A stretch of 64,000 nucleotides of DNA. Origin: Hyaloperonospora brassicae. Lineage: Eukaryota > Oomycota > Peronosporomycetes > Peronosporales > Peronosporaceae. Shown here piece by piece: positions 44,755 through 55,700 of the stretch. Location: positions 184,242 through 248,241 of the forward strand of contig CANTFL010000089.1 of NCBI GenBank assembly GCA_947650285.1. Reading direction: 5' to 3'. Each line of letters begins with the position of its first letter. Position 1 is the first letter of the stretch. Position numbers and translations under genes: made by a program. The notes below the pieces were generated by a model. The model was not told the DNA's origin. It ran no database searches and saw only the letters and a list, made by a program, of their open reading frames with translations.

Positions 44755-45887
44755 GATGGTCCGTCTCGCTGTTGCGGCTTCGCAACAGCGCTGGACCCAC
44801 GCCCATTGCCCTTTCTGGCGAATGGTCGTCCATTTCGCTCAGTACTGTTTGGTACTGGGCGTGGAGCACTACACTCGTATGCGTAGTGCCCTAACTTCTG
44901 ACAGCGATTGCACCTCTGCAATCGCTTGTTGCTTGTAGAGCGAGGTCTCTCGCTCTCAACATAACAGAGGTCCATTGGTTCTGGACCTCCGATCTCTTGT
45001 CGTCTCGGTGGACGGTAAGAGTTTGAGCTAGCATGAGCCTGTCTCATGCTAAAGTCTTCCTGTTCCGCGGCTGATATCGCTTCTTCAAGCGTATTCAGCT
45101 CAAGGCGGAACAGGTGGCTCCTGACGGGCCCTTCTGCGAGCCCTTGCATGAACACCGTAATCAACGTGTGTTCATGAACTGGGTTTGCAGTTATACTACT
45201 CGCAAGGAGTCGTATATGTTGTGCGTAAGCGTGCACATCACGCTTACCCTGCTTGAGTTTCAGGAGCTCTGAACGAGCCCTGAACTCAGCACGTGGCGGC
45301 TCAAACGTTTGTCTGAGCCGGGACTTGAAGTCATCTAGCGACCTAAACACGTTTGGGTCGCTACTCTCGAGTCCCAGGGACCAAGTTTTGGCACGCCCTG
45401 CCAAGTGGGTCTGAGCAAATGTGAGTTTCATTTGCTCATCTTCGACGCGACGAGCCCTTAGGGCTCTGTCGAGTTCGACAAACCATAGTAACAGGGAGTC
45501 CTCCGGGACTCCACTGTACTTGGAGATGTCGACTTTCATCACTTCGGGACGACGCGCATGCGCCGTCCCGCCCACAGCAGCATGGAATTGCTGCTGTCTC
45601 AACAGCTCCGTCTGTTGAGCACCGAGTTCTCTCAACTGCTCGGCCTGTTGAGAGCCTTGCTGGTGAAGCAAGGCTACTTTCTCCCTCTCGAGAGCAAGTT
45701 CATTGTGAATGAACTTGGCGATAGCAGCATGTTGTTGGTCTCTGTCTAGAGACTCCAACATGGTGCTGACGACGAGTTCGCCTACGGTAGAACTCATTCG
45801 TTCTACCGCACCCCATTCGATGTCACTCAAATGGGTAAACCCTTCACGCGTGGCGTGAAAGGTGTCTTCTTCATCCAACATGTTCAT
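44733..45887 (-). CDS. Gag of gypsy A
   Basis: A 384-residue structural protein that would assemble the retrotransposon particle. ATG at 45887 lies in the loop of a 10-bp hairpin (45872-45895). A coiled-coil-like Glu/Gln-rich region at about 65-105 precedes the capsid domain, which carries the Retrotrans_gag signature SRLRQTFEPPRAEFRARSEL and EHTLITVFMQGLAEGPVRS. A zinc knuckle CNRCQKLGHYAYEC at 326-339 binds RNA. A basic Arg/Lys/Gly-rich tail follows. It ends at TAG 44735-44733; pol is reached by -1 frameshifting just before. Confidence 0.93.
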   Translation of the reverse strand: MNMLDEEDTFHATREGFTHLSDIEWGAVERMSSTVGELVVSTMLESLDRDQQHAAIAKFIHNELALEREKVALLHQQGSQQAEQLRELGAQQTELLRQQQFHAAVGGTAHARRPEVMKVDISKYSGVPEDSLLLWFVELDRALRARRVEDEQMKLTFAQTHLAGRAKTWSLGLESSDPNVFRSLDDFKSRLRQTFEPPRAEFRARSELLKLKQGKRDVHAYAQHIRLLASSITANPVHEHTLITVFMQGLAEGPVRSHLFRLELNTLEEAISAAEQEDFSMRQAHASSNSYRPPRRQEIGGPEPMDLCYVESERPRSTSNKRLQRCNRCQKLGHYAYECSAPRPVPNSTERNGRPFARKGNGRGSSAVAKPQQRDGPSKNGRGQ

Positions 45888-45913
45888 GTTGGATGATGTG
45901 GTCCTTGGAAGGA

Positions 45914-45929
45914 CTACAAAGTGCTACCA
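45914..45929 (-). other. Candidate primer-binding site of gypsy A
   Basis: On the minus strand TGGTAGCACTTTGTAG begins two bases after the 5' LTR. It starts with TGG as expected for pairing with a tRNA 3' CCA end, and is conserved in position in D (TGGTAGCACTTGG) and B. The priming tRNA cannot be named. Confidence 0.45.
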
Positions 45930-45931
45930 GG

Positions 45932-46321
45932 TGTAACGGGGCACACCCTTGCGTAACTTAACGCAAGGGATTTGGGTGCCCCGACGGACGTACACGTGGC
46001 GAGCGAGGAAGCGTAGGTAGGGTAAAAGTAGAACTGTTATATTAATAAATTAAGTCTTTAAACTACTGTCTCTTCGTTTGACTTAATTCAATTATACTAA
46101 TATAACTGCATGTATGGTGACGTCTCGTCACCACTCATTGCGCGCGTCTTGCGGCGATTGGTGGGTTGATATCATCACGATATCAACCAATGAACAGACC
46201 CTTTTGGTCGACCCTTCAATATCACCGCTTTGGTGATATTGTTTAAAGAATATCCATCTTTATATTCTTTATTGTCACTTTCCTTAAGTGACAATTTCAT
46301 GTAACGGGCTGCCCCGTTACA
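45932..46321 (-). repeat. 5' LTR of gypsy A
   Basis: 390 bp, TGTAACGGGG to CCCGTTACA, followed by the TSD ATCCG. It carries the same chain of inverted repeats as the 3' LTR, with a few differences (AATAAATTAAG for AATAGAATTAAG; CACCGCTTTGG for CACCACTTTGG). Confidence 0.95.
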
Positions 46322-46326
46322 ATCCG
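46322..46326. repeat. Right target-site duplication of gypsy A
   Basis: ATCCG, identical to 38335-38339. The interrupted LINE reading frame resumes immediately after it. Confidence 0.9.
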
Positions 46327-47716
46327 AGAGAGAGGGCTATAAAGCGTTTTTGGGACCAATTCCACTTGAATAACAACCCGTTGATTGTCGATATCACCGG
46401 CAATCCTCCTCAGGTCTCCAGGTTTGCACACATATCACCCTGCCAATTACGCGTCTTTAACATTCATCATACCGGACATCGGCAGTTTGTTTTTACAAGG
46501 CCTCGGTCCAGCGACGAGTCACTACGCCATCTTCACCCGAAATTGCGGCGATAGGAAGCCACAAATTCGCTTGCTTCTCCGGTCATCGGCGTTGGTTCAG
46601 GGTTGGCAGCGCCGGAATAAACATTAAGACACCCTCCTCCACTCCTGCGTGATTACCGGTGGATCCGTATCAGTGACAATTTGGTGGTCGAGAAACTTCA
46701 CGATATAATCCTACCTGCTGCCCCCCTTACGCCTACATCTTGGCGACAGCGGGCTCCATTGGTTTGTTTGTCCGGGAGATTTACCCGATTTCGAGTATGC
46801 TTCTACGCGCGAGGCGAATTTCTGGCGGCAGCAAATATCGTGGGGACTCGTTTCTCTCGCCCATCCGCTGCTCCATGGATTTCCTTGGAGTGTGCCGGAG
46901 TCCGTGGCCAACATACATCTCTAAAAAGCGCTCCTCCGGCAGGCATTTCAGTATCATAAACGTCTGCTTGGCCCGGCACTCCTTGCCTGGCTCACCCGCT
47001 TCGAAGGCCACACGAGGTCCGATGTGTGGCTTGCAGCGGCTGCACATCATCAGACGTCGCAGCTCTGGCAACATGCGCATAGTCTGGCTGAGTATTAGGT
47101 CTGGACCTGCTACAGAGTCGCGACAAATCAGCTAAATCTTCATCATGCGGGGCGCCCCGCTGATAACAGCTGCAGAAAACTCGAGCGATGTAAGGGTTTG
47201 AAAGAGACAGCGGCTCATATTTTCGGGGTCTCCGACCGCGCAAGCTTGTTGGCGGCAACTAATTGGATATTGGACCGGGGAGGGCGTGGAACGGTACGGT
47301 CTGTCGAACCATTTCCGAAATTGCGCTGATCTTCAGGCACCACCGGTGTCACAACATCTCCGCCAGCGTTTGCAGCATCGTTTTCAAGATGGCTATCTCG
47401 AAGCCGAGGACACTTTCCGGCGCATCTAGTTTATCCTAAGTTCCGCTTGCCAAGTGCACCTGTGGACGGAGCGTAATGCAGCAGTATTCCGCGCAGAATT
47501 GACAAATACATTGCGGAGTGCGTTGACATTCTGGGACCATAGTATGCGGCATCCACGGGCGATTGCATTACGGGAACACAGGTCGGCAGAACATGCCGTC
47601 AAGGAGGCTCTGTTAAACGCTTATATTGGATTGCTAAGCCATGAACCTACACGGCACTCGACCGCATTCGAAATTCACCACGATGCGGTGCCTTCACCGG
47701 CACTAGTATCCTAGCT
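46327..47716 (+). pseudogene. LINE ORF2 remnant, C-terminal part after the gypsy A insertion
   Basis: Continues the frame that stops at 38334. It reads through several open pieces separated by stops, and ends with VHLWTERNAAVF near 47455 and a stop at 47714, typical of the C-terminal region of LINE ORF2 proteins. The 3' UTR (47717-47776) is short. Confidence 0.7.
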
Positions 47717-47776
47717 CAGAACCTTTCAGACATCTTGCTCATTTTAAAATGTAAATAGACGGTCATGAAACTCCTC

Positions 47777-47791
47777 CACGTACACGTGGCG
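47777..47791. repeat. Right target-site duplication of the LINE
   Basis: CACGTACACGTGGCG, 14 of 15 identical to 30916-30930. Confidence 0.8.
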
Positions 47792-48168
47792 TGAGGAAGC
47801 ACAGCGAATCGGCAGAACTTGAAGGCTCTGTCTAAGGGAAAAAGTAGAACTGTATCTAATATAGTTGTGTTTTCTTAATAAACCATTTTTTGTCTTGATC
47901 TAACTATGCTAAACTACAATCTACTATGTGGGTTTCTTGCTCATCACCCTATGCGCGCGTCCAGCAGCGATTGGTGGTTAATCTGGTTGATGTACCGTGA
48001 ACATCAACCATCAGGTGGAAAAACCCATCAAAGAAAGATTACCCTCGGGGGTAATATTCCTTCAACCTTACTCCTTACGAGTAATGTCAATTGAACATTA
48101 TCTAAATAGATAATGTTCAAAAATTGATACCAAGATATCCATTTTATGTAACGGTTCACCCCGTTACC
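47777..48168 (-). repeat. 5' LTR of element D, second piece
   Basis: Resumes the LTR interrupted at 30930. It shares the TAGAACTGTATC, GCGCGCGTCCAGCAGCG and ATTACCCTCGGGGGTAAT blocks with LTR3, at visibly lower identity than LTR2 shows to LTR3. It ends near CACCCCGTTAC at 48167. Confidence 0.8.
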
Positions 48169-48891
48169 GATATCATCCAAATTGCAGAACCCGTCAACGA
48201 AGGACTCATAGGTAGAGCTATAGTGTGGTGTCACATGTTCTTCAATATGTAGCGTTGCTTCAATGTCTGAAGGTGCAGAAGAAGAAACCGACATTATCCC
48301 CATTGATATCACAATTTAAACACACAACTTGCATGCTTTATCATCGAAAAAATCGATGGGTTATTGCAAAAGTCAGCTAGAAGTGTCTCCCTACCGTCAA
48401 TGAAGTGGCAAATGCGACCATATCCCGTCGCTACTTGATGGGCGAGTCATGAATCGCCATGACCCATGACGACGACTCAGGCTCTGTCATAAGTGACTGG
48501 GGCTTTCCTGCATATATGTCCATTGCCTCTCCTTCCTTCGCTGTGAATCGACTTTGGTCTAGTCAATGCGGTGGAAGCAGTCTATGTCTGCACGCTCGAC
48601 AAGGAGCAACTCTTTTGCAACTGCTGCACTTCTGCACCTGCTTGAGTGCAACAATTGCCCTACGGCCCTGTAGTAATGGGTCCGCCGGACTGCAAAAGCC
48701 TCTGTGGACGAAGAAGGTCAGACGGCATAAAGCCATCACGTGCATTTATTTGTATTACTTGTGCTTCGAACTAACTGGTGTCGAGAAAGAAGACGCGAGA
48801 CTCTGTTCTCTCCTTTCTCTATTACTATGATATACGTCGTCGTCACAACAGATTGAGCGGCGGGGGGCTGCTGCGACTCACTCGCGTCGAC

Positions 48892-49897
48892 TTAGTTGCT
48901 GCTACTGTTTCGGATGTAGTACGGTTCGTCCTGGAACTCCGGTTTACAGTACGGAAACAGCGTGTCATCGCCCGACGGCGTAAACAGGTGCTTGCCCGCG
49001 TCAATCATCACGTACGTGCCCGCAAAGGCGCAGACGACAATGACGACCACGGACGCCCCCTTGTCCCAAACGGACATGGACTTCCAGTACACCCGCAAGG
49101 AGATGATCACTGGCAAGAGCAAACAGCTCGTCGTGTGGGCAGTGGCACCCGTGAAGTCCTGGAGGTCGATAAAACGCCTGCGAGCGAGCACAGCAATGAG
49201 CACCAGAATGGCGACGATCGTGAGACGCAGAGCCACGTAGCGCAGCGGGTTCTTGCGATACGGCGCGTTCACTTCTTCGGCTGTCATGCCGCCGAACTCG
49301 AGCGCAACCCGCAGGTGCGACATCCGTCCCGACTCTTTCTCGACCAGACTCGCAGCCGACGCTTGACGGGAGTGCGTCCCGTCCGCAGGCGTCGAGTTCT
49401 GGAGATACGAGCGCTTCTCCTTCGTCGAGCTCTGGAGATACGAGCGCTTCTCCTGCGTCTCGATATCCATCTCGGTGTTCATCTGGTCCAGCAACTCTCC
49501 GTTGAATTGAACCACGTTAGGGCTCTTGTGCATGCCGAGGATCAGCCGCTCGGCCATGAAGAACGGCGGCATCATGAGCGTCGAGAAGGCCATGGAAATG
49601 TGGATCTGCATGAACAAGTACGCCATGACCACGGCGCCGCGGTCGGCGCTGAAGCCGAGAGGAGCCAAACCAAGCGGGTCCGACGTGTTCACGATCGAGT
49701 AGAGGATGTTGCCTGACAACTGACAACCACCGGCCGTGTAGCCAGCCAGAGCCATGACAACGAAGAGCCCCGAGATGAACGCGATCGTGATCACCACAAC
49801 ACGCGGCATTCGCTGCGGCTGCGAGTGTTCCCGCTGGAGATCGGGGACGACAATGGCAGCTCCGTAGGCCAGTGCGAGGTTCCCAAAACACGTCAAG
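48892..49897 (-). pseudogene. AAAP permease copy 3, C-terminal half (split by gypsy B)
   Basis: Codes for the permease from the sixth membrane segment (CFGNLALAYGAAIV) to the C-terminus, in frame and without stops. It ends at the TSD TCAAG where gypsy B begins. It carries Phe in GLFVVM and Lys in YCKPEF, like copy 2. Separated by 8 kb from its N-terminal half, it cannot make a full transporter unless the whole element were removed from the transcript. Confidence 0.9.
49893..49897. repeat. Left target-site duplication of gypsy B
   Basis: TCAAG, repeated at 57973-57977. It lies outside the partial LTR duplication, so the longer LTR end was the one joined to the target. Confidence 0.88.
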
Positions 49898-50383
49898 TGT
49901 AACGGGGCACACCCTTGCGTAACTTAACGCAAGGGATTTGGAGTGCCCCGACGGACGTACACGTGGCGAGCGAGGAAGCGTAGGTAGGGTAAATGTAACG
50001 GGGCACACCCTTGCGTAACTTAACGCAAGGGATTTGGGTGCCCCGACGGACGTACACGTGGCGAGCGAGGAAGCGTAGGTAGGGTAAAAGTAGAACTGTT
50101 ATATTAATAAATTAAGTCTTTAAACTACTGTCTCTTCGTTTGACTTAATTCAATTATACTAATATAACTGCATGTATGGTGACGTCTCGTCACCACTCAT
50201 TGCGCGCGTCTTGCGGCGATTGGTGGGTTGATATCATCACGATATCAACCAATGAACAGACCCTTTGGTCGACCCTTCAATATCACCACTTTGGTGATAT
50301 TGTTTAAAGAATATCCATCTTTATATTCTTTATTGTCACTTTCCTTAAAGTGACAATTTCATGTAACGGGCTGCCCCGTTACA
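49898..50383 (-). repeat. 3' LTR of gypsy B with a 96-bp terminal duplication
   Basis: Full LTR at 49994-50383 (390 bp), preceded by a second copy of the LTR terminal 96 bases (49898-49993). The duplicated part breaks at GGTAGGGTAAA and restarts at TGTAACGGGG. It has one extra A compared with the main copy (GGAGTGCC for GGGTGCC). Confidence 0.92.
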
Positions 50384-50513
50384 TCACCCCCCCTTAACTG
50401 ATAGTCACCGTGTGACTATCGAAATATGGAGGCCACCCGTTGGCCACCATTGGGACAGGGAGCACTTGTTTGGTCCGTTCCACTCACTTTCCGCTTGACC
50501 TCGCATAGTTAAC

Positions 50514-52118
50514 ATGTCTATGCGAGGTGACTCAAGACCCACACAGCCTGGTGCTGTGCAAGCCTCTGCGGCAGACGCTTCGTCGTCTGCCGCCCCTTCT
50601 TCGCCTGCAGCAACAGGTGCTGCAGGTGCACGCGGTATCACGCCGCGTGCGCACGATGACCCCGATGTGGAGGTCATCTACTCTGGCGAGTCAGACGTGT
50701 CTGACTCGGGCAATGCTCCAGAGGCGTCTCGCTCACCGGCGACGCCTCAGTATTCGCCAAGACCACTGCCGAACGAACGGACTCGTGATTTGCATCACAG
50801 TCTGTTCGGCAGTGATGACGATGATCAGGGTGGTGAGTTCTATTCTTCACCACCGCCGGCTCGTGCGTCTTCGCACGAGCGTGATGACGATGGCGCGAGC
50901 CGTCGTCAATCTGGGAGCCGTGGTACCGACAAGGGTACCACTGTGAAGCGTGATGAGTTGAAGCCGTGGCGTTTGCCCGAACAACTCATCAATAGCCTGT
51001 CTCACGAGACAGGCCAACACCATCGAATACCCTTATTCGATGCAACCGAGCTTCACGGCTTGAGTTCCAGCGCGAAGAACTTTCGCGCTGAAGAAGACTT
51101 TTATCTCGATGTCTTCCTTAGACATCGATGGTACAATAGCAACCAAAAGCGTGACAAAACATCGCTTTTGGCTGCGTGGAACGCGTTCGTCCAAAACGTC
51201 AAGAATTTTGGACGAGAGGGGTGGCTCAAGAAACTTGAGGCAACACGCCTCAGGTTCGAACGGCGAACGCCAACCGGTGCTAGGTACCGGTTGCATTGTT
51301 TATCTAGTGAGGCAGGCATTCCTTGCCTCACATGGGGAGACCCTTGTGCGAGTTGTGTTGACAACTCGCAGCGTGCACATAGGGATGTGTACTCCCTAAA
51401 TTCGCCCTGGGGAAGGGCACACATCTCGGCTGAGATGCGTGACGCGATTGCAAACTTGCAATCCGTCTACAAGCGCCTAGGGCGCGTGTTTACCGATGGG
51501 CCACAGGACTCATCGGATGGGTCTCGTCATACTGGCGGACGAGACCTTCAACATCCATCAACAGCTGAGAGCGGGGCTCCCAGCTGTTCCAAGAGGGTGG
51601 ATACCCCCGCCACTGGACGAGGTAGCTCGTCCTTGATCCTGAATCGTCACGGTGATTCAAGATACGCTCCACTAGAAAGCGTTGATCACCGTGAGCATCC
51701 ACCAAAGGATGTGGTGGAGGAGGAAAGACCTCCTCCAGAACCCCAGGCCCACCATCTCGACCCTTACGAGATGGATCGCGCAATCGATGAATTGCGCGAT
51801 GACTTGAAGCACGAGCGCGACCGACGCTACGCTTTGACCGACACCGTGCGGAAGAACCGCAAGGGTCACGAGGCTGATCGGGCGAGGGATCGCGCCGATT
51901 ATGCCACGGCGCAGCTTCAGGTCGAGCGGGATGTCCGCTCCCTTTTCGGCGAGCTGGCGACAGCTCGCGGAGAGATAACTCGGTTGAATACCGAGGTATC
52001 ATATCTGCGCGACCAGACGGATCGTCTGGAGCGCGAACGCAAGAACTTGATGGATGTTCTTGAACGTGGGGGCTATCTTCATCGGAAGAAGAAGGCTCGT
52101 ACTGACAGTACGACCTAA
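50514..52118 (+). CDS. Antisense accessory ORF (aORF) of gypsy B, 534 codons, intact
   Basis: Protein identical or nearly so to the aORF of A (38863-40467): the few substitutions noticed, such as GATGAC for GATGAT in the acidic run and CTTCCT for CTTTCT, are silent. Features are the same: acidic N-terminal region, [11 protein letters not shown] cluster, coiled coil at about 418-520, basic KKKAR end. Antisense overlap with pol is 51490-52118. Confidence 0.75.
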   Translation: MSMRGDSRPTQPGAVQASAADASSSAAPSSPAATGAAGARGITPRAHDDPDVEVIYSGESDVSDSGNAPEASRSPATPQYSPRPLPNERTRDLHHSLFGSDDDDQGGEFYSSPPPARASSHERDDDGASRRQSGSRGTDKGTTVKRDELKPWRLPEQLINSLSHETGQHHRIPLFDATELHGLSSSAKNFRAEEDFYLDVFLRHRWYNSNQKRDKTSLLAAWNAFVQNVKNFGREGWLKKLEATRLRFERRTPTGARYRLHCLSSEAGIPCLTWGDPCASCVDNSQRAHRDVYSLNSPWGRAHISAEMRDAIANLQSVYKRLGRVFTDGPQDSSDGSRHTGGRDLQHPSTAESGAPSCSKRVDTPATGRGSSSLILNRHGDSRYAPLESVDHREHPPKDVVEEERPPPEPQAHHLDPYEMDRAIDELRDDLKHERDRRYALTDTVRKNRKGHEADRARDRADYATAQLQVERDVRSLFGELATARGEITRLNTEVSYLRDQTDRLERERKNLMDVLERGGYLHRKKKARTDSTT

Positions 52119-52722
52119 GCCTCCCCACGTAAAACGTAGGATGCGTGCGCATCCTACGTGGCAATTCGAGTGTGTATGCATTGCCCTTGCGATGCAACAC
52201 TCGAAATGGCCCAATGTATTTCGGCAGTAGTTTACTACTGCCGACACTAGTGACTGCATGTCCAGGTAGGTTTACCGTTGACAGTAGTACTAGGTCATTA
52301 ACCTTAAATGAAAGAACATTTGCTCTTCCATTCTTGTCTGCGTTCCGTTTCTGACGGTCCACCGCATTTGCGATGGAGTCCTGAACGAAACGGACTACCG
52401 CTTCTCGAGTCAGCAGGAAGTTCTCTGCTGACTCTTTGTTTTGTCTGGCAGTGCGCTTCGTGCGCACTGCTAAGAGATTGCTCTCTTCTTCAGCGAGGTT
52501 GTCTTCTTCCTCGCTGACATAATCGTTGGCGATGCTGAATATACCAGCATCGTCATCATCATCCGAATCAATAATAGCGTCTTCGCTATTATTGAGATGA
52601 TCTTCTTCATCGATGTCGACTTGATCGACATCGGCATCATACGTGACGACGTTTGCGTCGACACGTGATGAGCAAGAGCCAAAACGGTTTTTGCTCGAGC
52701 GAGTCCCTCCCCCCTTATCCAA
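51490..52722 (-). CDS. Pol C-terminal segment of gypsy B: integrase SH3-like domain and chromodomain
   Basis: A 410-codon frame identical in layout to 39839-41071 of A, including the frame break between the integrase core and the acidic linker. It contains KYIGPFRVL and the chromodomain [17 protein letters not shown]. No ATG at its start; a continuation of pol in another register. Confidence 0.8.
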   Translation of the reverse strand: MDKGGGTRSSKNRFGSCSSRVDANVVTYDADVDQVDIDEEDHLNNSEDAIIDSDDDDDAGIFSIANDYVSEEEDNLAEEESNLLAVRTKRTARQNKESAENFLLTREAVVRFVQDSIANAVDRQKRNADKNGRANVLSFKVNDLVLLSTVNLPGHAVTSVGSSKLLPKYIGPFRVLHRKGNAYTLELPRRMRTHPTFYVGRLRSYCQYEPSSSDEDSPHVQEHPSSSCVRAPDDPSGRADMIPRYSTELSLRELSPARRKGSGHPARPEAAPWHNRRDPSPDQPRDPCGSSARCRSKRSVGRARASSHRAIHRLRDPSRKGRDGGPGVLEEVFPPPPHPLVDAHGDQRFLVERILNHRDDSGSRTSYLVQWRGYPPSWNSWEPRSQLLMDVEGLVRQYDETHPMSPVAHR

Positions 52723-55700
52723 GAGTCACACTCTAGAAGGGTGGGCACTCGTGGATGGCGTAGGCCATTCACGTAAAACGGTGTGTGCTGTGTTGAAGCA
52801 TGCACCGAATTATTGATGGCGAATTCCACCATGGGTAGGAATTCGCTCCAACTCGGAAACGAGTGGACATATCCTCGAAGAATCTCTTCGAGGACACGGT
52901 TCGCACGTTCCGTCTGACCATCTGTTTCTGGATGGTCAGAAGTGGACATCTTCAATCGTGTTCCGAGAGTACGGAACACGGTTTGCCAAAATTCCGCCGT
53001 GAACCGAGGGTCACGGTCGGATACGAGTTCACGGGGTAACCCGTGGAGTCTAAAGACCGTGTCTAGAAAGACACGAGCACAACCTTGAGCCTTGATTGAC
53101 TCAGGGACAGCAGCAAGATGGACCATCTTGCTGAATCGGTCTACAAACACAAGAATACCATTATTCTTGTGAGCGTCTTCGGGAAACCCGAAGACGAAGT
53201 CCATTGAAACGGACTGCCAGCACTCTGTCGGAACAGGCAGAGGCTGCAATGGCGCACGGGATGAAGGACTAGGCTTCACCCGTTGACAAACTTCGCAAGC
53301 ACGGATGTACTTGCGAACAAACTGATACTGGCGGGGCCAGTAAAAGTCGCGACTTACCGTGAGGTAAGTCTTTTCTCTACCACGATGGCCGCTTGTTGGG
53401 GCATCGTGACACTCATACATGATGCGCAATCGCAAATCATGATGAGCGGGTACGACGACACGAGGCGTGTCGTCGGCAACAGCTGTATAGTACAGCAATC
53501 CGTTGCGTGTACTATACCGATCCGATGAGGATCGGTACAAAGCCGGTAAATCCCTCATGGATTTACTGGATGGATTCACCAGATGATCCATCAATCGCAG
53601 AAGATCCTTATCTTCCGCGTATGCCTTTCGTACGTCGTCAAGTAAACTTGACGACGGGACACTGACTGACAGTGTCGCAACAGTGGGCTTATCCTCACTG
53701 TTGGATTGTGCGTCCGGCTCGAAATCGGGCCGGCGCGAAAGAGCATCCGCGACGACATTGAGTCGTCCCGGTTTATACTCCACGGAGAAGTTATACTCCG
53801 CGAAGAAAGACAGCCACCTCGCCATTCTTTGCGAGAGGTGTGGGCTGTTTACGGCCGTGCGTAATGACGCATGGTCCGTGTAGACAACAAACGGTCTATC
53901 TCCCAAGAGATAGACGCGAAACTTAGCCAGTGCGTATTTCATGGCAAGGAGTTCCTTGTCATGCACTGGGTAATTACGCTCAGCTGCTTGCAGCTGACGC
54001 GACTGATAACAGATGACGCGCTCCGCGCCATCTGCATCGAACTGCATTAACGCACAGCCGATTGCGAAATCGCTGGCGTCACAGACCACATGAAATGGTC
54101 TGTCCTGATCTGCAATCGCCAAGATCGGCGATTGCATCAAGCTTTGCTTGATACCTTCAAAGGAACGCTGGCACTCAGCGTTCCATGACCACTTGACATT
54201 TTTCTTGAGCAAGCAAGAAAGATGAACAGTCATCTCGGCGTAGTTGCGCGAGTACTTGTGCAAGTACGCCGCAAGACCAAGGAACTTCCTTAGTCCCTTG
54301 ACATCGACTGGCACTGGCCAGTCGGTGATCGCCTTGATCTTTTCGGGATCAGGGCGTACGCCGTGTTTCCCCACGATGCACCCAAGAAGTGGTATTTCGC
54401 TAGCCGCGAATATACACTTCTTGAGGTTGGCGTACAACTTATGCTTGCGCATAAGTTGAAGAACCTGACGAACGTGAGTTCTGTGAACTTCAACGTCCGT
54501 CTTTCCGTCCATAGCCCGGCTATGGACGAACACATCGTCGAAGTAACTCGGTGCGAAGTCTCGCACCGGTCTCAACAGATTTGTTACACATCTGTTGAAT
54601 GTTGCAGGGGCATTACTCAGCCCCTGTGGCATCACTAGCCACTCCCACAGCATCCCGCTGGGGGTACTCACTGCCGTGAACGGGACGTCCCGTTCACGCA
54701 TCAGGATCTGATAGAATCCATCCATCAGATCCATGGACGAAAAGATGGTACTCTTTGACATACCATCTATGATTACGTCCTTCCTCGGTATCGGCGTCTG
54801 AGCCGGTACCGTTGCAGCATTCAACTTGTTGAATGCGTGCACTATCCGCCACCCTCCTGTGGCCTTTCGCACACAGAAGGTCGGAGAGCTGTGAGGGGAT
54901 GTTGATTCCCTCACATGGCCCGCTGCTAAGCGATCGGCAAAGAACTTGTCGATCGCTATCACTTGTTCACGAGGCAGTGGCCACTGCTTCATGACACAGT
55001 ATTTCGAGCCCGGTTTGAGCTCGATCTCGTGTCGAGTGCCTTTGTCCTTAGGCAACTCGCAAGGTACGGATTCAGGGAACACATCCCTGAATTCGATCAA
55101 ATCCTTATACAAAGGATTTGCCTGAAGTGACTCCCAGGATTGGGACGCGTATCGCTCAATCCGAGTCTTCTCATCGAGGACACTTTCGTCCATCGATGAG
55201 CTGCTGAGAACCCGTTCGTTCTCAGCAAATACTGTTGCCGACCGAATGTCGGTCACATACTCGTCCTCTGTGACGAGTATGCAGATCTGCTTGACTTTGC
55301 CACTACGCAGATCACGCAAGAACCGTTTCGGTTCTAGCGTTGGCAACTGAGTTATCTCCGAAGTCAACTTCGGAGGCACAATCAGATCAAGCGTATAAGC
55401 GCCTACGCTTGATCCGTCATTAACCAAGACGTTCAACGTCTCGGTTTCTTCCTGGGAACTTGCTTCCACAGGTTGCTGAGGGCCTGATCCCTCAGCAAGC
55501 AACTCTTGAGGAATTCCTTCCTCAAGTACGTGGGGACTTATTCCCTCGACGTCTTCCGACTGTGGCTGTGCAACCACAGTCAGGAACCGATCCTCTACGG
55601 TCGACTCTCCAGTCGACCTAGGATTTTCATGTTGCCCCTTGGGGGCAACAGATTTCTTTCTTCTAAGATGCTGCCCGCTAGGCATGCATCCATGTCCCGG

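Larger units (their letters stand above)
38340..46321 (-). mobile_element. Young Ty3/gypsy (chromodomain) retrotransposon A
   Basis: 7,982 bp, transcribed on the minus strand: 5' LTR 45932-46321, gag, pol, antisense aORF, 3' LTR 38340-38731. LTRs begin TGTAACGGGG and end CCCGTTACA. Pol order is protease, reverse transcriptase, RNase H, integrase, chromodomain, so it is a Ty3/gypsy element of the chromovirus type. All catalytic motifs are intact; the only coding lesion is a frame break between integrase and chromodomain, shared with B. It is inserted in a LINE with a 5-bp duplication. Confidence 0.95.
30931..47776 (+). mobile_element. Decayed LINE (APE-type non-LTR retrotransposon), split by gypsy A
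   Basis: About 8.86 kb once gypsy A and one TSD copy are subtracted. Order on the plus strand: GC-rich leader, ORF1 remnant with zinc knuckle, ORF2 remnant with endonuclease, reverse transcriptase and C-terminal domain. It sits inside the 5' LTR of D, bounded by a 15-bp imperfect duplication. The 3' end (47717-47776) has no poly(A) tail. Many stops and frameshifts mean it is dead. Confidence 0.8.
22849..48168 (-). mobile_element. Decayed Ty3/gypsy element D (minus strand), split by a LINE
   Basis: 3' LTR at 22849-23292, aORF remnant 23427-25160 (plus strand), pol remnant about 25160-29340, gag remnant about 29341-30810, and 5' LTR in two pieces at 30861-30930 and 47777-48168. Without the LINE (30931-47776) and one copy of its target duplication the 5' LTR is about 447 bp, the length of LTR2. 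D is an older relative of A and B: same gene order and many matching protein blocks, but with numerous frameshifts and stops. The outer boundaries are eroded and no target duplication could be recognised. Confidence 0.8.
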
